DNA of 64,000 bases from JANOYY01 sp043720395 (GTDB lineage Bacteria; Actinomycetota; Acidimicrobiia; Acidimicrobiales; JANYDT01). Positions 16,316 to 25,193 of the stretch are shown here, piece by piece. A program made the translations under genes and the position numbers. The notes beneath the pieces were generated by a model. That model made no database searches and had not been told where the DNA came from. It was given only the letters and a program-made list of their open reading frames with translations. Position 1 is the stretch's first letter, and each line of letters opens with the position of its first letter. The DNA lies in the NCBI GenBank assembly GCA_043720395.1, contig JAYSSR010000078.1, positions 13,121-77,120 of the forward strand, in the 5' to 3' direction.

Positions 16316-18764
16316 CCATGAAGCCGATGGCGATGGCAATCATGAGCAGGCCCTCGGGGTAGAACCAGAAAACGAGGTCGAGCAGTGCGTAGGGGACGAG
16401 CACGGCGAAGAGTGCGACCCTGCGGGACCGGATGCTCGCCCTCACCGCCAGCGCGGTCACGGCGAGCATCGGTGCGAGGGTGAGGATGCCGCCCTCCGCT
16501 GCGATCAGCAGCGGCAGGTCGTGAACCGGGAGAACGCCTCCGGCCGGACTCTTCTCGAGGAGGTCCGGCGCGCGTTGGAGGGCGCGGCTGTAGTTGCCAG
16601 GGCCGACGCCGACGAGAGGGCTTTCTTGCAGGAGGCCGAGTGCCTGCTCGGTGAGCGCGGAACGTCCGTTGGAAATGTCGTCGGTGGCCTCGCCGGTGGC
16701 GTTGGTTGCGACGTTGTGGGTTCGACGGAGCCAGAGATCGCGTGAGGGGACGGCCACCGCGACGAAGCCGATAGCGAGCACGATCGCGGCGACGCACCCC
16801 CGTCGGACGTTGCTCGCGGCGAGAGCGGTGCCAACCACGAGGACCGTGAGGAGCGCAGCGCGCGAGCCGCTCAGCGCCGCGAGTGCCCCGCCGCTCAGCA
16901 GTACCGCGGTCGTGAAACGGATGGCAGCTTTGGCCTGGATCGCGTTTGTGGCGACGAGTGCCGCGGCGAAGAGGCCGAACCCGGCGAGCGGGTAGGCGTC
17001 GCGCATCGTGCCCGTCGGAACGGGGTAGCCGGGCCGGAACGGTTGCAGCGTCTCGCCGAACGCTCCGAGACCGATCGGCCCTCGGGTGACGCGTTGGCTC
17101 AGCGCGATCACGCACTGCACGATCGCTGCGACGCCGACTGCTCGGACGAGCAGCGTCCTCATTCGATCGGTCGTCGTGGCGAGGAAGTGAGCGATGACGA
17201 GTCCGGTCGCGATCCGCCCGAGCAGGACGATGCCACGCATGCTCGGGTGCGCCGCGAAGGTGGCGATCGTGGCCGCGAGGAAGGCCAGGCCCGCCCACTC
17301 GATGCGGTGCAGGGCTCGTGCGCGGACGGCCCGTGCGTATCCCCTGGCGGTGCACGCAGCGAGTGCGGTGGCGACAAGGTCGAGGATCGACAGCGTCGCC
17401 CCCAGCTGCCACACGTCGGGTCCGGGCCCGAACACGACATACGGCAGGATCGTCATCGCTCCCGCCATGAGCACCACGAGCACGGTCTGCAGCGCCGAGT
17501 CCCCTGCCAGGTCGCGGTACATCCGGTCCGTTCGCGGTGCGTTCGGGCGCGCTCGATGTACCGCGAGCGGACCGGATGTACCGCGACCTTGGTTGACCAC
17601 GCGAGCGAGGGCCACGAGTGCAATGCAAAGTGCGCAGAGCGCCGACCACGGAAGCACGGGCGTGACGCGCGATGGGTTCCCGAAGAGGACCGCGAGGTTC
17701 ATCGCCAGCGCTGCGCCTATCACCATCGGACGTTGGTGGGCGGGTGATGCGCTCATCCACAGTCCGAGCGCCACGAAGATCAATGCACCGTCGCCGACGT
17801 TGCTGTGCTGGCTCGTGACGACCGTCAAGGCGATGACGACAGCCCACCCGACGTTCGGATCGAGCGAGCCACGTTGCGCCCGCCGGGCGATCATCACCAC
17901 GCACGCGGCCCCGATCGCGAGCACAACCAGGCTGAGCGCGTTGATCAACGCGACGCGGCCGTCACCGAGCACCCGGACCAGTAGCCCGCGGACGTTCAAC
18001 ATCTGACGCGGCAGCCACAGCTCGCCACGCTCGGACAGATTCCAGATGTCCAGCGTCGACGCATAACGGTTGAGGAACGGTCCGTATTCGCGCCACGGAG
18101 CGAAACCGGTAAACGGAAGGGACGCCGCGACGACGGCTGCCGTCGTGCCCGCGGTTGCAGCGACCGCCCGGTAGCGGCGTCGCAACAGCAGGTACACCAT
18201 CGGCAGGATCGCGTACTGCGGCTTGAGCGAGAGCGCTGCGGCGGCGACGCCGGTGCGCCACGAGTCGCCGTGACGGTCAAGCGCGACGACGCCGACGATG
18301 GTCAGCGTCACGAGCAACGAGGTTGACCCGTTGACAAAGGTCGTTGCGACGCACACCGAGGAGACACCGAGGAGGAGAAGTGCTACGACCTCGTGACGGG
18401 GCACATCGCGGGCCCGGAGAAATTTCGCGCTCATCGACGCCGTCGCACCGAGCGCAACAGCGTTGAGTACGGCGAACAATGCTCCAGCGACGCCAAGGCT
18501 CAGCGCACCGAGGGGCGCGAACAGCACGGCCACATAGGGTGGGTTGAGGAAACCTTTGAACGCACCCGCGCTCGCGTCGCCAAAGCTGCTGGCCGGGTAG
18601 AGCGCGTCGGGGCGTCCGTCTTCGACCCAGCGTCCGGCCAGCCAGAACGCCGCGAAATCGGAGGTCGCCGAGGGTGCGTACCGAAGCGCGGCGACCACCG
18701 CTGTCGCCGTCGTTGCCATCAGGGCGGCGCCGATCACAAGCGCGCTCCATGACAGCCGTTTCAC
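16212..18764 (-). CDS. Fused GT87-like mannosyltransferase / O-antigen ligase-like membrane protein
   Basis: An 850-residue polytopic protein made of two complete-looking halves. Residues 1-390 resemble the DUF2029/GT87 polyprenol-linked glycosyltransferases (SDFAAFWLAGRWVEDGRPDA, GFLNPPYVAVLFAPLGALSL, AALSLKPQYAILPMVYLLLR). Residues 420-850 resemble the Wzy_C/O-antigen ligase-polymerase family, with the periplasmic GRSALTEQALGLLQ and SPLVGVGPGNYSRAL. The linker is encoded by palindromic repeat B copy 2, which also supplies an in-frame ATG at 17522 that could start a separate 436-residue Wzy. So this may be a true fusion or two genes joined by the repeat. I used the GTG at 18764; the open frame beyond it is antisense to the next gene. 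Likely role: polymerisation and sugar addition for the surface glycan. Confidence 0.72.
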   Translation of the reverse strand: MKRLSWSALVIGAALMATTATAVVAALRYAPSATSDFAAFWLAGRWVEDGRPDALYPASSFGDASAGAFKGFLNPPYVAVLFAPLGALSLGVAGALFAVLNAVALGATASMSAKFLRARDVPRHEVVALLLLGVSSVCVATTFVNGSTSLLVTLTIVGVVALDRHGDSWRTGVAAAALSLKPQYAILPMVYLLLRRRYRAVAATAGTTAAVVAASLPFTGFAPWREYGPFLNRYASTLDIWNLSERGELWLPRQMLNVRGLLVRVLGDGRVALINALSLVVLAIGAACVVMIARRAQRGSLDPNVGWAVVIALTVVTSQHSNVGDGALIFVALGLWMSASPAHQRPMVIGAALAMNLAVLFGNPSRVTPVLPWSALCALCIALVALARVVNQGRGTSGPLAVHRARPNAPRTDRMYRDLAGDSALQTVLVVLMAGAMTILPYVVFGPGPDVWQLGATLSILDLVATALAACTARGYARAVRARALHRIEWAGLAFLAATIATFAAHPSMRGIVLLGRIATGLVIAHFLATTTDRMRTLLVRAVGVAAIVQCVIALSQRVTRGPIGLGAFGETLQPFRPGYPVPTGTMRDAYPLAGFGLFAAALVATNAIQAKAAIRFTTAVLLSGGALAALSGSRAALLTVLVVGTALAASNVRRGCVAAIVLAIGFVAVAVPSRDLWLRRTHNVATNATGEATDDISNGRSALTEQALGLLQESPLVGVGPGNYSRALQRAPDLLEKSPAGGVLPVHDLPLLIAAEGGILTLAPMLAVTALAVRASIRSRRVALFAVLVPYALLDLVFWFYPEGLLMIAIAIGFMVSPRHDRIGDEGAGSDQPNRNAENQPGVLPSASR
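17509..17589. repeat. Palindromic repeat family B, copy 2, inside a coding frame
   Basis: The best-preserved member: 30-bp arms that match at 29 of 30 positions around a 21-base loop. Unlike the other copies it lies within an open frame, where it encodes about 27 residues (SGPLAVHRARPNAPRTDRMY and neighbours) between the GT87-like and Wzy-like halves. Confidence 0.9.
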
Positions 18765-18857
18765 GTCGGAGTCATCGACCCCGTTGAAGCGACACTTGAC
18801 CTGCTCTACGAAACTGAACCGCCGCGCGGCTGTGTCAAGGCGACGCTGCACGGTGCC

Positions 18858-18863
18858 GATAGT
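18858..18863 (+). promoter_or_regulatory. Candidate -10 box (GATAGT) for the glycan operon
   Basis: GATAGT lies 7 bases before the ATG of the phosphoglycosyltransferase gene in the context GCCGATAGTGCACG. The same context recurs before the ABC transporter ATPase gene near 61.45 kb. No ribosome site is present, so the transcript is probably leaderless. Confidence 0.4.
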
Positions 18864-18870
18864 GCACGTG

Positions 18871-20526
18871 ATGCCGTCGTCGCTGCCCCGGCCGGGGTCG
18901 TCTGTTGTTGTTGCTGCTGAGCCGTTCGACGCGCCCGAGTTCTCGGAGGCCGATCGCGTCGCCGAGGACCCACTCATTGACGTCGGCCCGTGGGAGTCAT
19001 GGTTCGGACTGCGACCCGTTGCGGAAGTCCAACCGGATGTGCTGGGTCCGGAACCCGCTGAGCCGACCGCAATCGTCGTGTCCCGGGCCACCACCTCCCG
19101 CGCAGGTGTGCAGCCCGCCAAGATTCGCCGGGCGTGGACTGTTGCGCGCACGATTCTGCTCCTGTGTGCGGATCTGGTAAGCGCACAGATTGCCAGCACG
19201 ATTGCGCGAGGCGCTCGGTTCGAGGCCAGGCAGCTTCCGCGCAACGTGTCGACCGCGAACACTGGGTTCACGATCAGCTATGCGCTCGTCGGCATGTTGA
19301 TGATCGTGGGATGGGTCGGCGTTCTGGCCGCTGTAGGAGCGCACCACAAGCGACGCTTCTCAAGCCTGTGGAACCAAGGTACGGCCATCGTGCGCGCCTC
19401 CGTTGGGCTGCTCGCGCTGGTCGGCGTCGCAAGCCTCTTCACCCGACTTCAGCTCGCCCGCAGCTACGTCGCCACCGCGATTGTGGCGCTCGTCGTTGTG
19501 ACCTTCCTCGGACGTTGCGTGGTCGCCGCAGCGTTCAGTCTTTTGATGCGCGTCGGAATTCTCGCCGACCGTGTCGTGCTGATCGGCGAAGCAGCGCACG
19601 TCGACGAGATCCGACGTCACCTGGAGCGCACTTCGCAGCTGCGCGTCCGAGTTGTTGATTCGGTCGCTTTCGGGTCGGGGTCGACCGTTGACATCGAGGC
19701 AGTGGTCGAGGTAGCGAACCGCCGGGGCCTGACGTCGGTAATCATCTGTGGACAGAGCACCCTCTCGACGGCGTCCATTCGACGCCTCGGCACCGCGTTG
19801 TCGGACGTTGGCGTCTCGCTCGTGGTTGCTCCAGGCACGACTGAGGCGCTCGGCCCGGCACTGGAATTGCACCCGATCGGCGACCTCGTGCTTTTGCGAG
19901 TTACGAACGCGGAGCCGCGAGTAGCTGCGCGATTCGCCAAGGCGTGCATCGATCGGATCGGCGCGTTTCTTGCCCTGCTTCTCGGAGCGCCCGTGCTCCT
20001 TGCCGTTGCCGTTGCGGTGGTGGCCGAGGGTCGTCCGATCCTGTTCCGTCAGACCCGGGTGGGAGCGCATGGTCGACGTTTCCGCATCTACAAGTTCAGG
20101 ACCATGGCACCCGATGCGGAGGCGCGCCTCCAGCGGGAGGGTCTTTATGACCGCTACGTCGCCAACGGCTTCAAGCTGCCTGCCGATGAGGATCCGCGAA
20201 TCACCCGTACCGGACGATTCCTGCGTCGCACGAGCCTCGACGAGCTGCCGCAACTCATCAACGTGTTGCTGGGGCAGATGAGTTTGGTCGGGCCGCGTCC
20301 CGTGGTCGAGAAGGAACTCGAATGCTACGGGCCACTCGTGGGCGCGTACACGGGCGTGAAGCCGGGCGTCACGGGCTATTGGCAGGTGAACGGACGCAGC
20401 GATGTCGGCTTCCCAGAGCGTGGCGAGCTCGACGCGTACTATTACGACCACCGGTCGCTGCGGTTCGATCTGCGCATCCTCGCCCGCACGGCGTTGACCG
20501 TCATACTCCGACGGGGAGCGCACTGA
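18871..20526 (+). CDS. Polyprenyl-phosphate sugar phosphotransferase initiating glycan synthesis
   Basis: Bacterial sugar transferase of the WbaP/ExoY type. It moves a sugar-1-phosphate from a nucleotide sugar to undecaprenyl phosphate at the membrane and so starts each repeat unit. In about 551 residues: a disordered acidic N-terminus of about 80 residues, four membrane segments (residues about 95-240), a cytoplasmic Rossmann-like region, a reentrant helix (IGAFLALLLGAPVLLAVAVA) and the catalytic domain with FRQTRVGAHGRRFRIYKFRT, DEDPRITRTGRFLRRTSLDE, LPQLINVLLGQMSLVGPRPV and KPGVTGYWQVNGRSD. Start chosen from the GATAGT box; starts at 18784 or 18862 are possible. First gene of the plus-strand operon. 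Confidence 0.9.
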   Translation: MPSSLPRPGSSVVVAAEPFDAPEFSEADRVAEDPLIDVGPWESWFGLRPVAEVQPDVLGPEPAEPTAIVVSRATTSRAGVQPAKIRRAWTVARTILLLCADLVSAQIASTIARGARFEARQLPRNVSTANTGFTISYALVGMLMIVGWVGVLAAVGAHHKRRFSSLWNQGTAIVRASVGLLALVGVASLFTRLQLARSYVATAIVALVVVTFLGRCVVAAAFSLLMRVGILADRVVLIGEAAHVDEIRRHLERTSQLRVRVVDSVAFGSGSTVDIEAVVEVANRRGLTSVIICGQSTLSTASIRRLGTALSDVGVSLVVAPGTTEALGPALELHPIGDLVLLRVTNAEPRVAARFAKACIDRIGAFLALLLGAPVLLAVAVAVVAEGRPILFRQTRVGAHGRRFRIYKFRTMAPDAEARLQREGLYDRYVANGFKLPADEDPRITRTGRFLRRTSLDELPQLINVLLGQMSLVGPRPVVEKELECYGPLVGAYTGVKPGVTGYWQVNGRSDVGFPERGELDAYYYDHRSLRFDLRILARTALTVILRRGAH

Positions 20527-21638
20527 TGGGAACTGCTCTTGCTGCACCTCCCGTTCGCGACGTTGTCGGCTCTGGCGTGGCAATTGTGCTGGACTGCCGC
20601 TGGCTGGGTCGCGGCGGTGTCGGCATGGTCACCGAGTTGACGCTGCGGGCATGGAAGGTACTCCACGCGGCCGGCGAGTTCGATCGGCCGGTCGTCCTTC
20701 GCGGCGATCCCGACCTGCTCGCACCGCTTACGTGGGAAGGTGTCGCTGTTGAGCCGGATCTCTCAGATCCCCACGCGTTTCTCGGGCAGCGCGGTTGGAG
20801 TCGGGATCAGCGACTTGAGATCGCGTTCCATCAGGTGCGTCCGCTCTCGATGCGACCGCGGGTCCAGTGGCTGCATGACTTGATCCCGATCCACTTTGCT
20901 CGCTCGGCTGCGGATCGTGCGTTGCGGACGGCATACCTGCGACGAGTGGTGAAGACGTCGAGCGCGCTCATCGTGGCTTCGGAGCACACCCGGCGGGGCG
21001 TCGTGGAGGAGCTCGGTGCCGATCCCTCGATCGTTACGGTCGTCACGTATCCGGTCGACTTCGACCTGAGGGCGCAGGTGCTGCAGAAGCGAGCTGAGCT
21101 GCCCGGCGTACGTCGCCTGCTGTACATCGGCCGCTTCGCTCGCCACAAGAACGTCGAAGGGCTTGTTCGGGCCTTTCGGGTTACCGATTTTGCTCGGACC
21201 GGTGGGCTGCTCCATCTCGTTGGCGGGTCCGAGGGCGAGGTTGCGTCGCTCCGCCGTCGGGTGGACCTCGACGTGGCGAACATCGTGATCGAGCAGGCCG
21301 TCCCCCGTGCTCGGATTGTCGAGCTGCTCGCAACGTCTGCCGGTGTAATTCAGCCGTCGTTTGAGGAAGGCTTTGGGCTTCCCGTTTGGGAGGCGCGCAC
21401 CGTCGGACTGCGGGTGATCGCAAGCAACTGCGGGTCGCTGCCAGAACTGATCACCGACCCTGCCAACCTGTTCGATCCGTTCGACACTCGCTCAATAGCC
21501 GCCGCGATCGACCGGCTTGCGACAAAGGACAGATTCGACCGCGAGCCGGTACCGTCGTGCCCGTCACTTGCCAAGTTCGGGTCCGTCCTCGCCAACGTGC
21601 TCAATCACGCCGCCGACAAATCGGGTCGGACAGCGTGA
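20526..21638 (+). CDS. Glycosyltransferase family 4
   Basis: GT-B fold enzyme of 370 residues. The N-terminal domain contains IVLDCRWLGRGGVGMVTEL. The C-terminal donor domain has RRLLYIGRFARHKNVEGLVR and the E-x7-E region SFEEGFGLPVWEARTVGLRV. Donor and acceptor are unknown. The ATG shares one base with the TGA of the preceding gene (TGATG), so translation is coupled. Role: adds a sugar, probably the second, to the lipid-linked unit in the cytoplasm. Confidence 0.87.
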   Translation: MGTALAAPPVRDVVGSGVAIVLDCRWLGRGGVGMVTELTLRAWKVLHAAGEFDRPVVLRGDPDLLAPLTWEGVAVEPDLSDPHAFLGQRGWSRDQRLEIAFHQVRPLSMRPRVQWLHDLIPIHFARSAADRALRTAYLRRVVKTSSALIVASEHTRRGVVEELGADPSIVTVVTYPVDFDLRAQVLQKRAELPGVRRLLYIGRFARHKNVEGLVRAFRVTDFARTGGLLHLVGGSEGEVASLRRRVDLDVANIVIEQAVPRARIVELLATSAGVIQPSFEEGFGLPVWEARTVGLRVIASNCGSLPELITDPANLFDPFDTRSIAAAIDRLATKDRFDREPVPSCPSLAKFGSVLANVLNHAADKSGRTA

Positions 21639-21699
21639 ACGGGCACTCCATCGGTCGTCGATCCTGCCCTTACCTACTCCGATTCGCTCAGGAGCAACC

Positions 21700-22572
21700 G
21701 TGATTACATCAAGACTCTCCGGCGGCCTCGGAAACCAGATGTTCCAGTACGCAGCCGGTCGTTCCCTCGCGCTGAGGAACTGCACCGACCTACATCTCGA
21801 TAGACGCTGGTTCGGGCACCAGACGCAACGTGAGGTTCGGACCCGCCGAAGCTACGAACTCGGAGCGTTCTCGCTGCCGACTGGCACCGAGGTTCCGATG
21901 GCCCGAGGATGGGGTGGTCGGCGCGGCGTAAGCCAGCGCAACGATGACGAGCGCCTCCTAAGCGAGGCGTACTTCAGCTTCGATCAATCAGTACTCGATG
22001 CACCCGACGGCACCGTGCTTGATGGCTATTGGCAGACCGAGCGGTACTTCTCGGATCACGCGTCCACGATCCGTTCGGACTTCCGCTTCCGCACCACGCC
22101 ACACCCTCAAACTGCTCGACTGCTCGACGTCATCGGCGCCACGACATCGATCGCGCTGCACGTCCGCCGCGGAGACTATGTGGTCGATCCACACACCTCG
22201 GCGTTCCACGGAACGGTCGCTCAGACCCATTACTTGCGGGCGGTGGAGGACTTGGCCGCGCATTTGAATAGCGATGCCCAGCTCTTCGTCTTCTCCGACG
22301 ACATCCGATGGTGTCAGGAGCACCTGAGGTTCCCACTATCGACGACGTACGTGGATCACAATTCTGGTCGGCGTTCGTATGAGGATTTGTGGCTCATGTC
22401 CGTCTGTCGTCACCATGTACTGGCGAATAGCTCGTTCTCGTGGTGGGGCGCGTGGCTCGCCGAGCATCCTGATCAGCAAGTGATCGCTCCAGACCCGTGG
22501 TTCGCCGACCCGAGCATCGACACGAGCGATCTCCTGCCGACGCGGTGGCGATCTCTCGCCATCGCAAAATGA
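21700..22572 (+). CDS. Alpha-1,2-fucosyltransferase-like, GT11
   Basis: The 290-residue protein starts MITSRLSGGLGNQMFQYAAG, the N-terminal signature of GT11, and has the GDP-fucose site IALHVRRGDYV and ANSSFSWWGAWLAEHPDQQV near the end. Known relatives move fucose from GDP-fucose to a galactose O-2. The GTG start has AGGAG at 5-base spacing, the clearest ribosome site in the locus, after a 61-bp gap, so translation restarts here. No GDP-fucose synthesis genes lie in the window. Its presence predicts a fucosylated surface glycan. Confidence 0.88.
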   Translation: MITSRLSGGLGNQMFQYAAGRSLALRNCTDLHLDRRWFGHQTQREVRTRRSYELGAFSLPTGTEVPMARGWGGRRGVSQRNDDERLLSEAYFSFDQSVLDAPDGTVLDGYWQTERYFSDHASTIRSDFRFRTTPHPQTARLLDVIGATTSIALHVRRGDYVVDPHTSAFHGTVAQTHYLRAVEDLAAHLNSDAQLFVFSDDIRWCQEHLRFPLSTTYVDHNSGRRSYEDLWLMSVCRHHVLANSSFSWWGAWLAEHPDQQVIAPDPWFADPSIDTSDLLPTRWRSLAIAK

Positions 22573-23456
22573 GCGCAATGCCGCTGGTCTCAGTCATCAT
22601 TCCGGCATTCAACGGCGGCCGATATTTGGCTGCCGCCATCGAGAGCGCCCTCGCGCAAACGTATCGGGATCGCGAGATTGTCGTCATTGATGACGGGTCC
22701 ACCGACAACTCCCGAGCCGTCGCCGATTCCTTCAACGACCGCATCGTCATCCTGTCTCAACCCAACGGAGGTGTGTCCGCTGCCCGCAATCGCGGCATCG
22801 GAGCAACTTCCGGCGAATGGCTGGCGTTCCTCGACGCCGATGACGTGTGGTTCCCGGACAAGCTCGCCCGTCAGGCAGAGTATTTCGAAACCAGCGACAT
22901 CGTCTGCTCTAACGCGCTGATCATCGGTACCGACAACAAACTGTTGCTCGCGCCCGGTGAAATCGCTTCTCTCACAGCCCGGGGGATCTTCCACCTTGTC
23001 GAGGGGGGTTCTCCACCACTGAGCTCGGTGTGTGTCCGGCGGAGCGCGATGGGCGGCCAACGCTTCGACACGGCTCGCCGATTCGGCGAAGACCTCGATC
23101 TTTGGATGCGACTTGTCGCTCAGGGCGCTCGCTTGACCGCGATCGACGAGCCGCTTTCCTCGTATCGCGTGCATCAGGAGAGCGCGACGTCCAACACGTT
23201 TGATATCCACCGAACGTTGTCAGAGCTGTTCGCCGATTTCGCCGCGAACGACCAACTGGGTTCGGACGTACGTGCCGCTGCGCTTCAATCTGCAGGTTGC
23301 AACTACTACGCGTACGTACAAGATGAACTGCGATCAGGTCGGAAAGACGTTGTTGGTTTGGCCCGCTACGCATCCAAATACGGTGCGAACCCCTTGAAGA
23401 TCGGCGCGCTTGCGGTGCTGTCATGCTTCGGTCACCGGCCAGTCAGGTCGCGATGA
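22569..23456 (+). CDS. Glycosyltransferase family 2 (first of three)
   Basis: GT-A fold enzyme of 295 residues beginning MSAMPLVSVIIPAFNGGRYL, with EIVVIDDGSTDNSRAV for nucleotide binding and the metal-binding WLAFLDADDVWF. Later residues include RRFGEDLDLWMRLVAQGARL. No membrane segment is evident. The ATGA overlap with the fucosyltransferase stop shows coupling. Substrates unknown. Confidence 0.87.
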   Translation: MSAMPLVSVIIPAFNGGRYLAAAIESALAQTYRDREIVVIDDGSTDNSRAVADSFNDRIVILSQPNGGVSAARNRGIGATSGEWLAFLDADDVWFPDKLARQAEYFETSDIVCSNALIIGTDNKLLLAPGEIASLTARGIFHLVEGGSPPLSSVCVRRSAMGGQRFDTARRFGEDLDLWMRLVAQGARLTAIDEPLSSYRVHQESATSNTFDIHRTLSELFADFAANDQLGSDVRAAALQSAGCNYYAYVQDELRSGRKDVVGLARYASKYGANPLKIGALAVLSCFGHRPVRSR

Positions 23457-24244
23457 AGATCCGTCCCCGCGTCTCCGTAGTCATACCGTGCTTCAACTAC
23501 GGACGATTCCTCGGCCCTGCCATCGAGAGTGTGTTGGCGCAGACACTGCAAGCGTTGGAGATCATCGTGATAGACGACGGCTCGACCGACGACACGGCGG
23601 AGGTAGCGAATCGCTTCCAGGGTGTTGTCGCGTACCACCATCAGATCAACGGGGGACTTTGCGCGGCTCGCAACCACGGGATCGAGAGAGCCGCTGGTGA
23701 CCTCATCGTCTTTCTCGACGCGGACGACCTGCTCGATCCCGATTACTTGGCGACGACGTCCGACGAGCTGTCGCTTCCTGGCAACGACGACGTCGCGTTC
23801 GTCTACACACAGATGCGACTGTTCGGCGAACGCACTGAGGTGACCGAGTACCCGCCCTTCGATCGCAGGCGCTTCCGGTTCGAGAACACCGCACATGCGA
23901 CGGCGATGATCCGTCTTGGAGCACTTCGAACGCTCGGCTATGACGATCGCTTCCGTGTGGGTTGGGAGGACTGGGACGTGTACCTCGGCCTGATCGAGCA
24001 TGGCTACCGCGGCGTTCTCGTCGACCGACCCCTCCTCAATTATCGCAAGCACGATGACGGATCGAGCATGACCGACGCACTCACGGACGGCTGTGGCATC
24101 CACCGGCTCCGGCTCGCCGTCATGGAGAAGCACCGCGACCTCTACGGCTTTTCGGAATACCACCGCCACGTGGCCCGGGCGCGGGTCACGCTCACCAAAC
24201 TGCGAGCACGACGAGTGCTCGCAGCCGCAGGTTGGCATGACTGA
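23453..24244 (+). CDS. Glycosyltransferase family 2 (second of three)
   Basis: 263 residues starting MKIRPRVSVVIPCFNYGRFL, with EIIVIDDGSTDDTAEVA and LIVFLDADDLLDPDYLA, then RVGWEDWDVYLGLIEHGYRG for acceptor recognition. It is clearly a paralogue of the preceding gene (shared AIES-LAQT and DDGSTD segments), so tandem duplication is likely. ATGA overlap with the preceding stop. Substrates unknown. Confidence 0.87.
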   Translation: MKIRPRVSVVIPCFNYGRFLGPAIESVLAQTLQALEIIVIDDGSTDDTAEVANRFQGVVAYHHQINGGLCAARNHGIERAAGDLIVFLDADDLLDPDYLATTSDELSLPGNDDVAFVYTQMRLFGERTEVTEYPPFDRRRFRFENTAHATAMIRLGALRTLGYDDRFRVGWEDWDVYLGLIEHGYRGVLVDRPLLNYRKHDDGSSMTDALTDGCGIHRLRLAVMEKHRDLYGFSEYHRHVARARVTLTKLRARRVLAAAGWHD

Positions 24245-25193
24245 CGAGTCCCCGCAGCTCACGATCACGCTGGTCGGGTTCAACTCGAATGCCGATCTCC
24301 GGGTCTGCCTCGCCTCACTCGACTCGCAGCTTGACCCCCCGAGCTTCGAGGTAATCGTCGTCGACAACAACTCGAGCGACGACACCCTCGCCGCGCTCGA
24401 ACGGGACCGACCAGACGTCACCATCATCGCGAACGAACGCAATGTCGGGTTCGGCACCGCGCACAACCAGGCGGCGCGTCGAGCTCGGGGCGAGTGGCTC
24501 CTGCTGCTGAACCCCGACACGGTGCTCCCCGACCGCACGCTGAGAATGCTCTTCGACGCACGCCATGACGACCTGCTCCTCGCTCCACGACTCGATTTCC
24601 CGGACGGCAGCCTGCAACGCAGCGCTCATCGTCGTTGGCCGTCTTGGTGGAGTCACACCTACCTCTTCAACGTGTTCCTGTTTTTCGCCCTGCAACGACT
24701 TCGTCGAGGGTACGACCCAACGCTCTATTCGAACGTACAGCACACGAAACCCCTCGCGGCCAAGCACGTGATGGGTGCCGTACTGTTCCTCCGTCGGGAC
24801 CGCTTCCTTGCGTTGGGCGGATTCGACGAGCGCTATTTCCTTTACCTCGAGGAGACGGACCTCTGCCGTCGTTTCCTCGACAACGGCGGCGACGTGCACT
24901 ACCGGCCGGAGATATGCGTGACCCACACGCTTGGCGGGAGTTCTGGCGCGGGCAAACTCGGACAGGGGTCGCCGTACTTCATGGACAGCAGCTACCGATA
25001 CCTCGAGGGCCGGTACGGACGTCGAGGCGCAGCAATCGTCTTCCATCTAACGACAGCGATGCTGCGAATCAACATGCCCCTCCTCACCGTCCTCCGTCGG
25101 GCGTCATCCGATCCGAGGGTTGCGCTCGCAGCGGACTTCAACCGGGATTCACTCGCATGGCACCGTCGCCAGGAGCAGCGCGCATGCGCATAG
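24237..25193 (+). CDS. Glycosyltransferase family 2, rhamnosyltransferase-like (third)
   Basis: 318 residues: LTITLVGFNSNADLRVCLAS, FEVIVVDNNSSDDTLAALER, NVGFGTAHNQAARRARGEWL, the metal-binding LLLLNPDTVLPD and GGFDERYFLYLEETDLCRRF. VDNNSSD, NPD and LYLEETDLC are typical of the WbbL/RfbF group that often adds rhamnose. The start overlaps the preceding gene by 8 bases. A hydrophobic stretch around TYLFNVFLFFAL may touch the membrane. Confidence 0.87.
   Translation: MTDESPQLTITLVGFNSNADLRVCLASLDSQLDPPSFEVIVVDNNSSDDTLAALERDRPDVTIIANERNVGFGTAHNQAARRARGEWLLLLNPDTVLPDRTLRMLFDARHDDLLLAPRLDFPDGSLQRSAHRRWPSWWSHTYLFNVFLFFALQRLRRGYDPTLYSNVQHTKPLAAKHVMGAVLFLRRDRFLALGGFDERYFLYLEETDLCRRFLDNGGDVHYRPEICVTHTLGGSSGAGKLGQGSPYFMDSSYRYLEGRYGRRGAAIVFHLTTAMLRINMPLLTVLRRASSDPRVALAADFNRDSLAWHRRQEQRACA

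Noticed and set aside
18765..19271. N-terminal extension of the GT87/Wzy fusion
   Set aside because: Antisense to the phosphoglycosyltransferase gene, with no membrane or family pattern.
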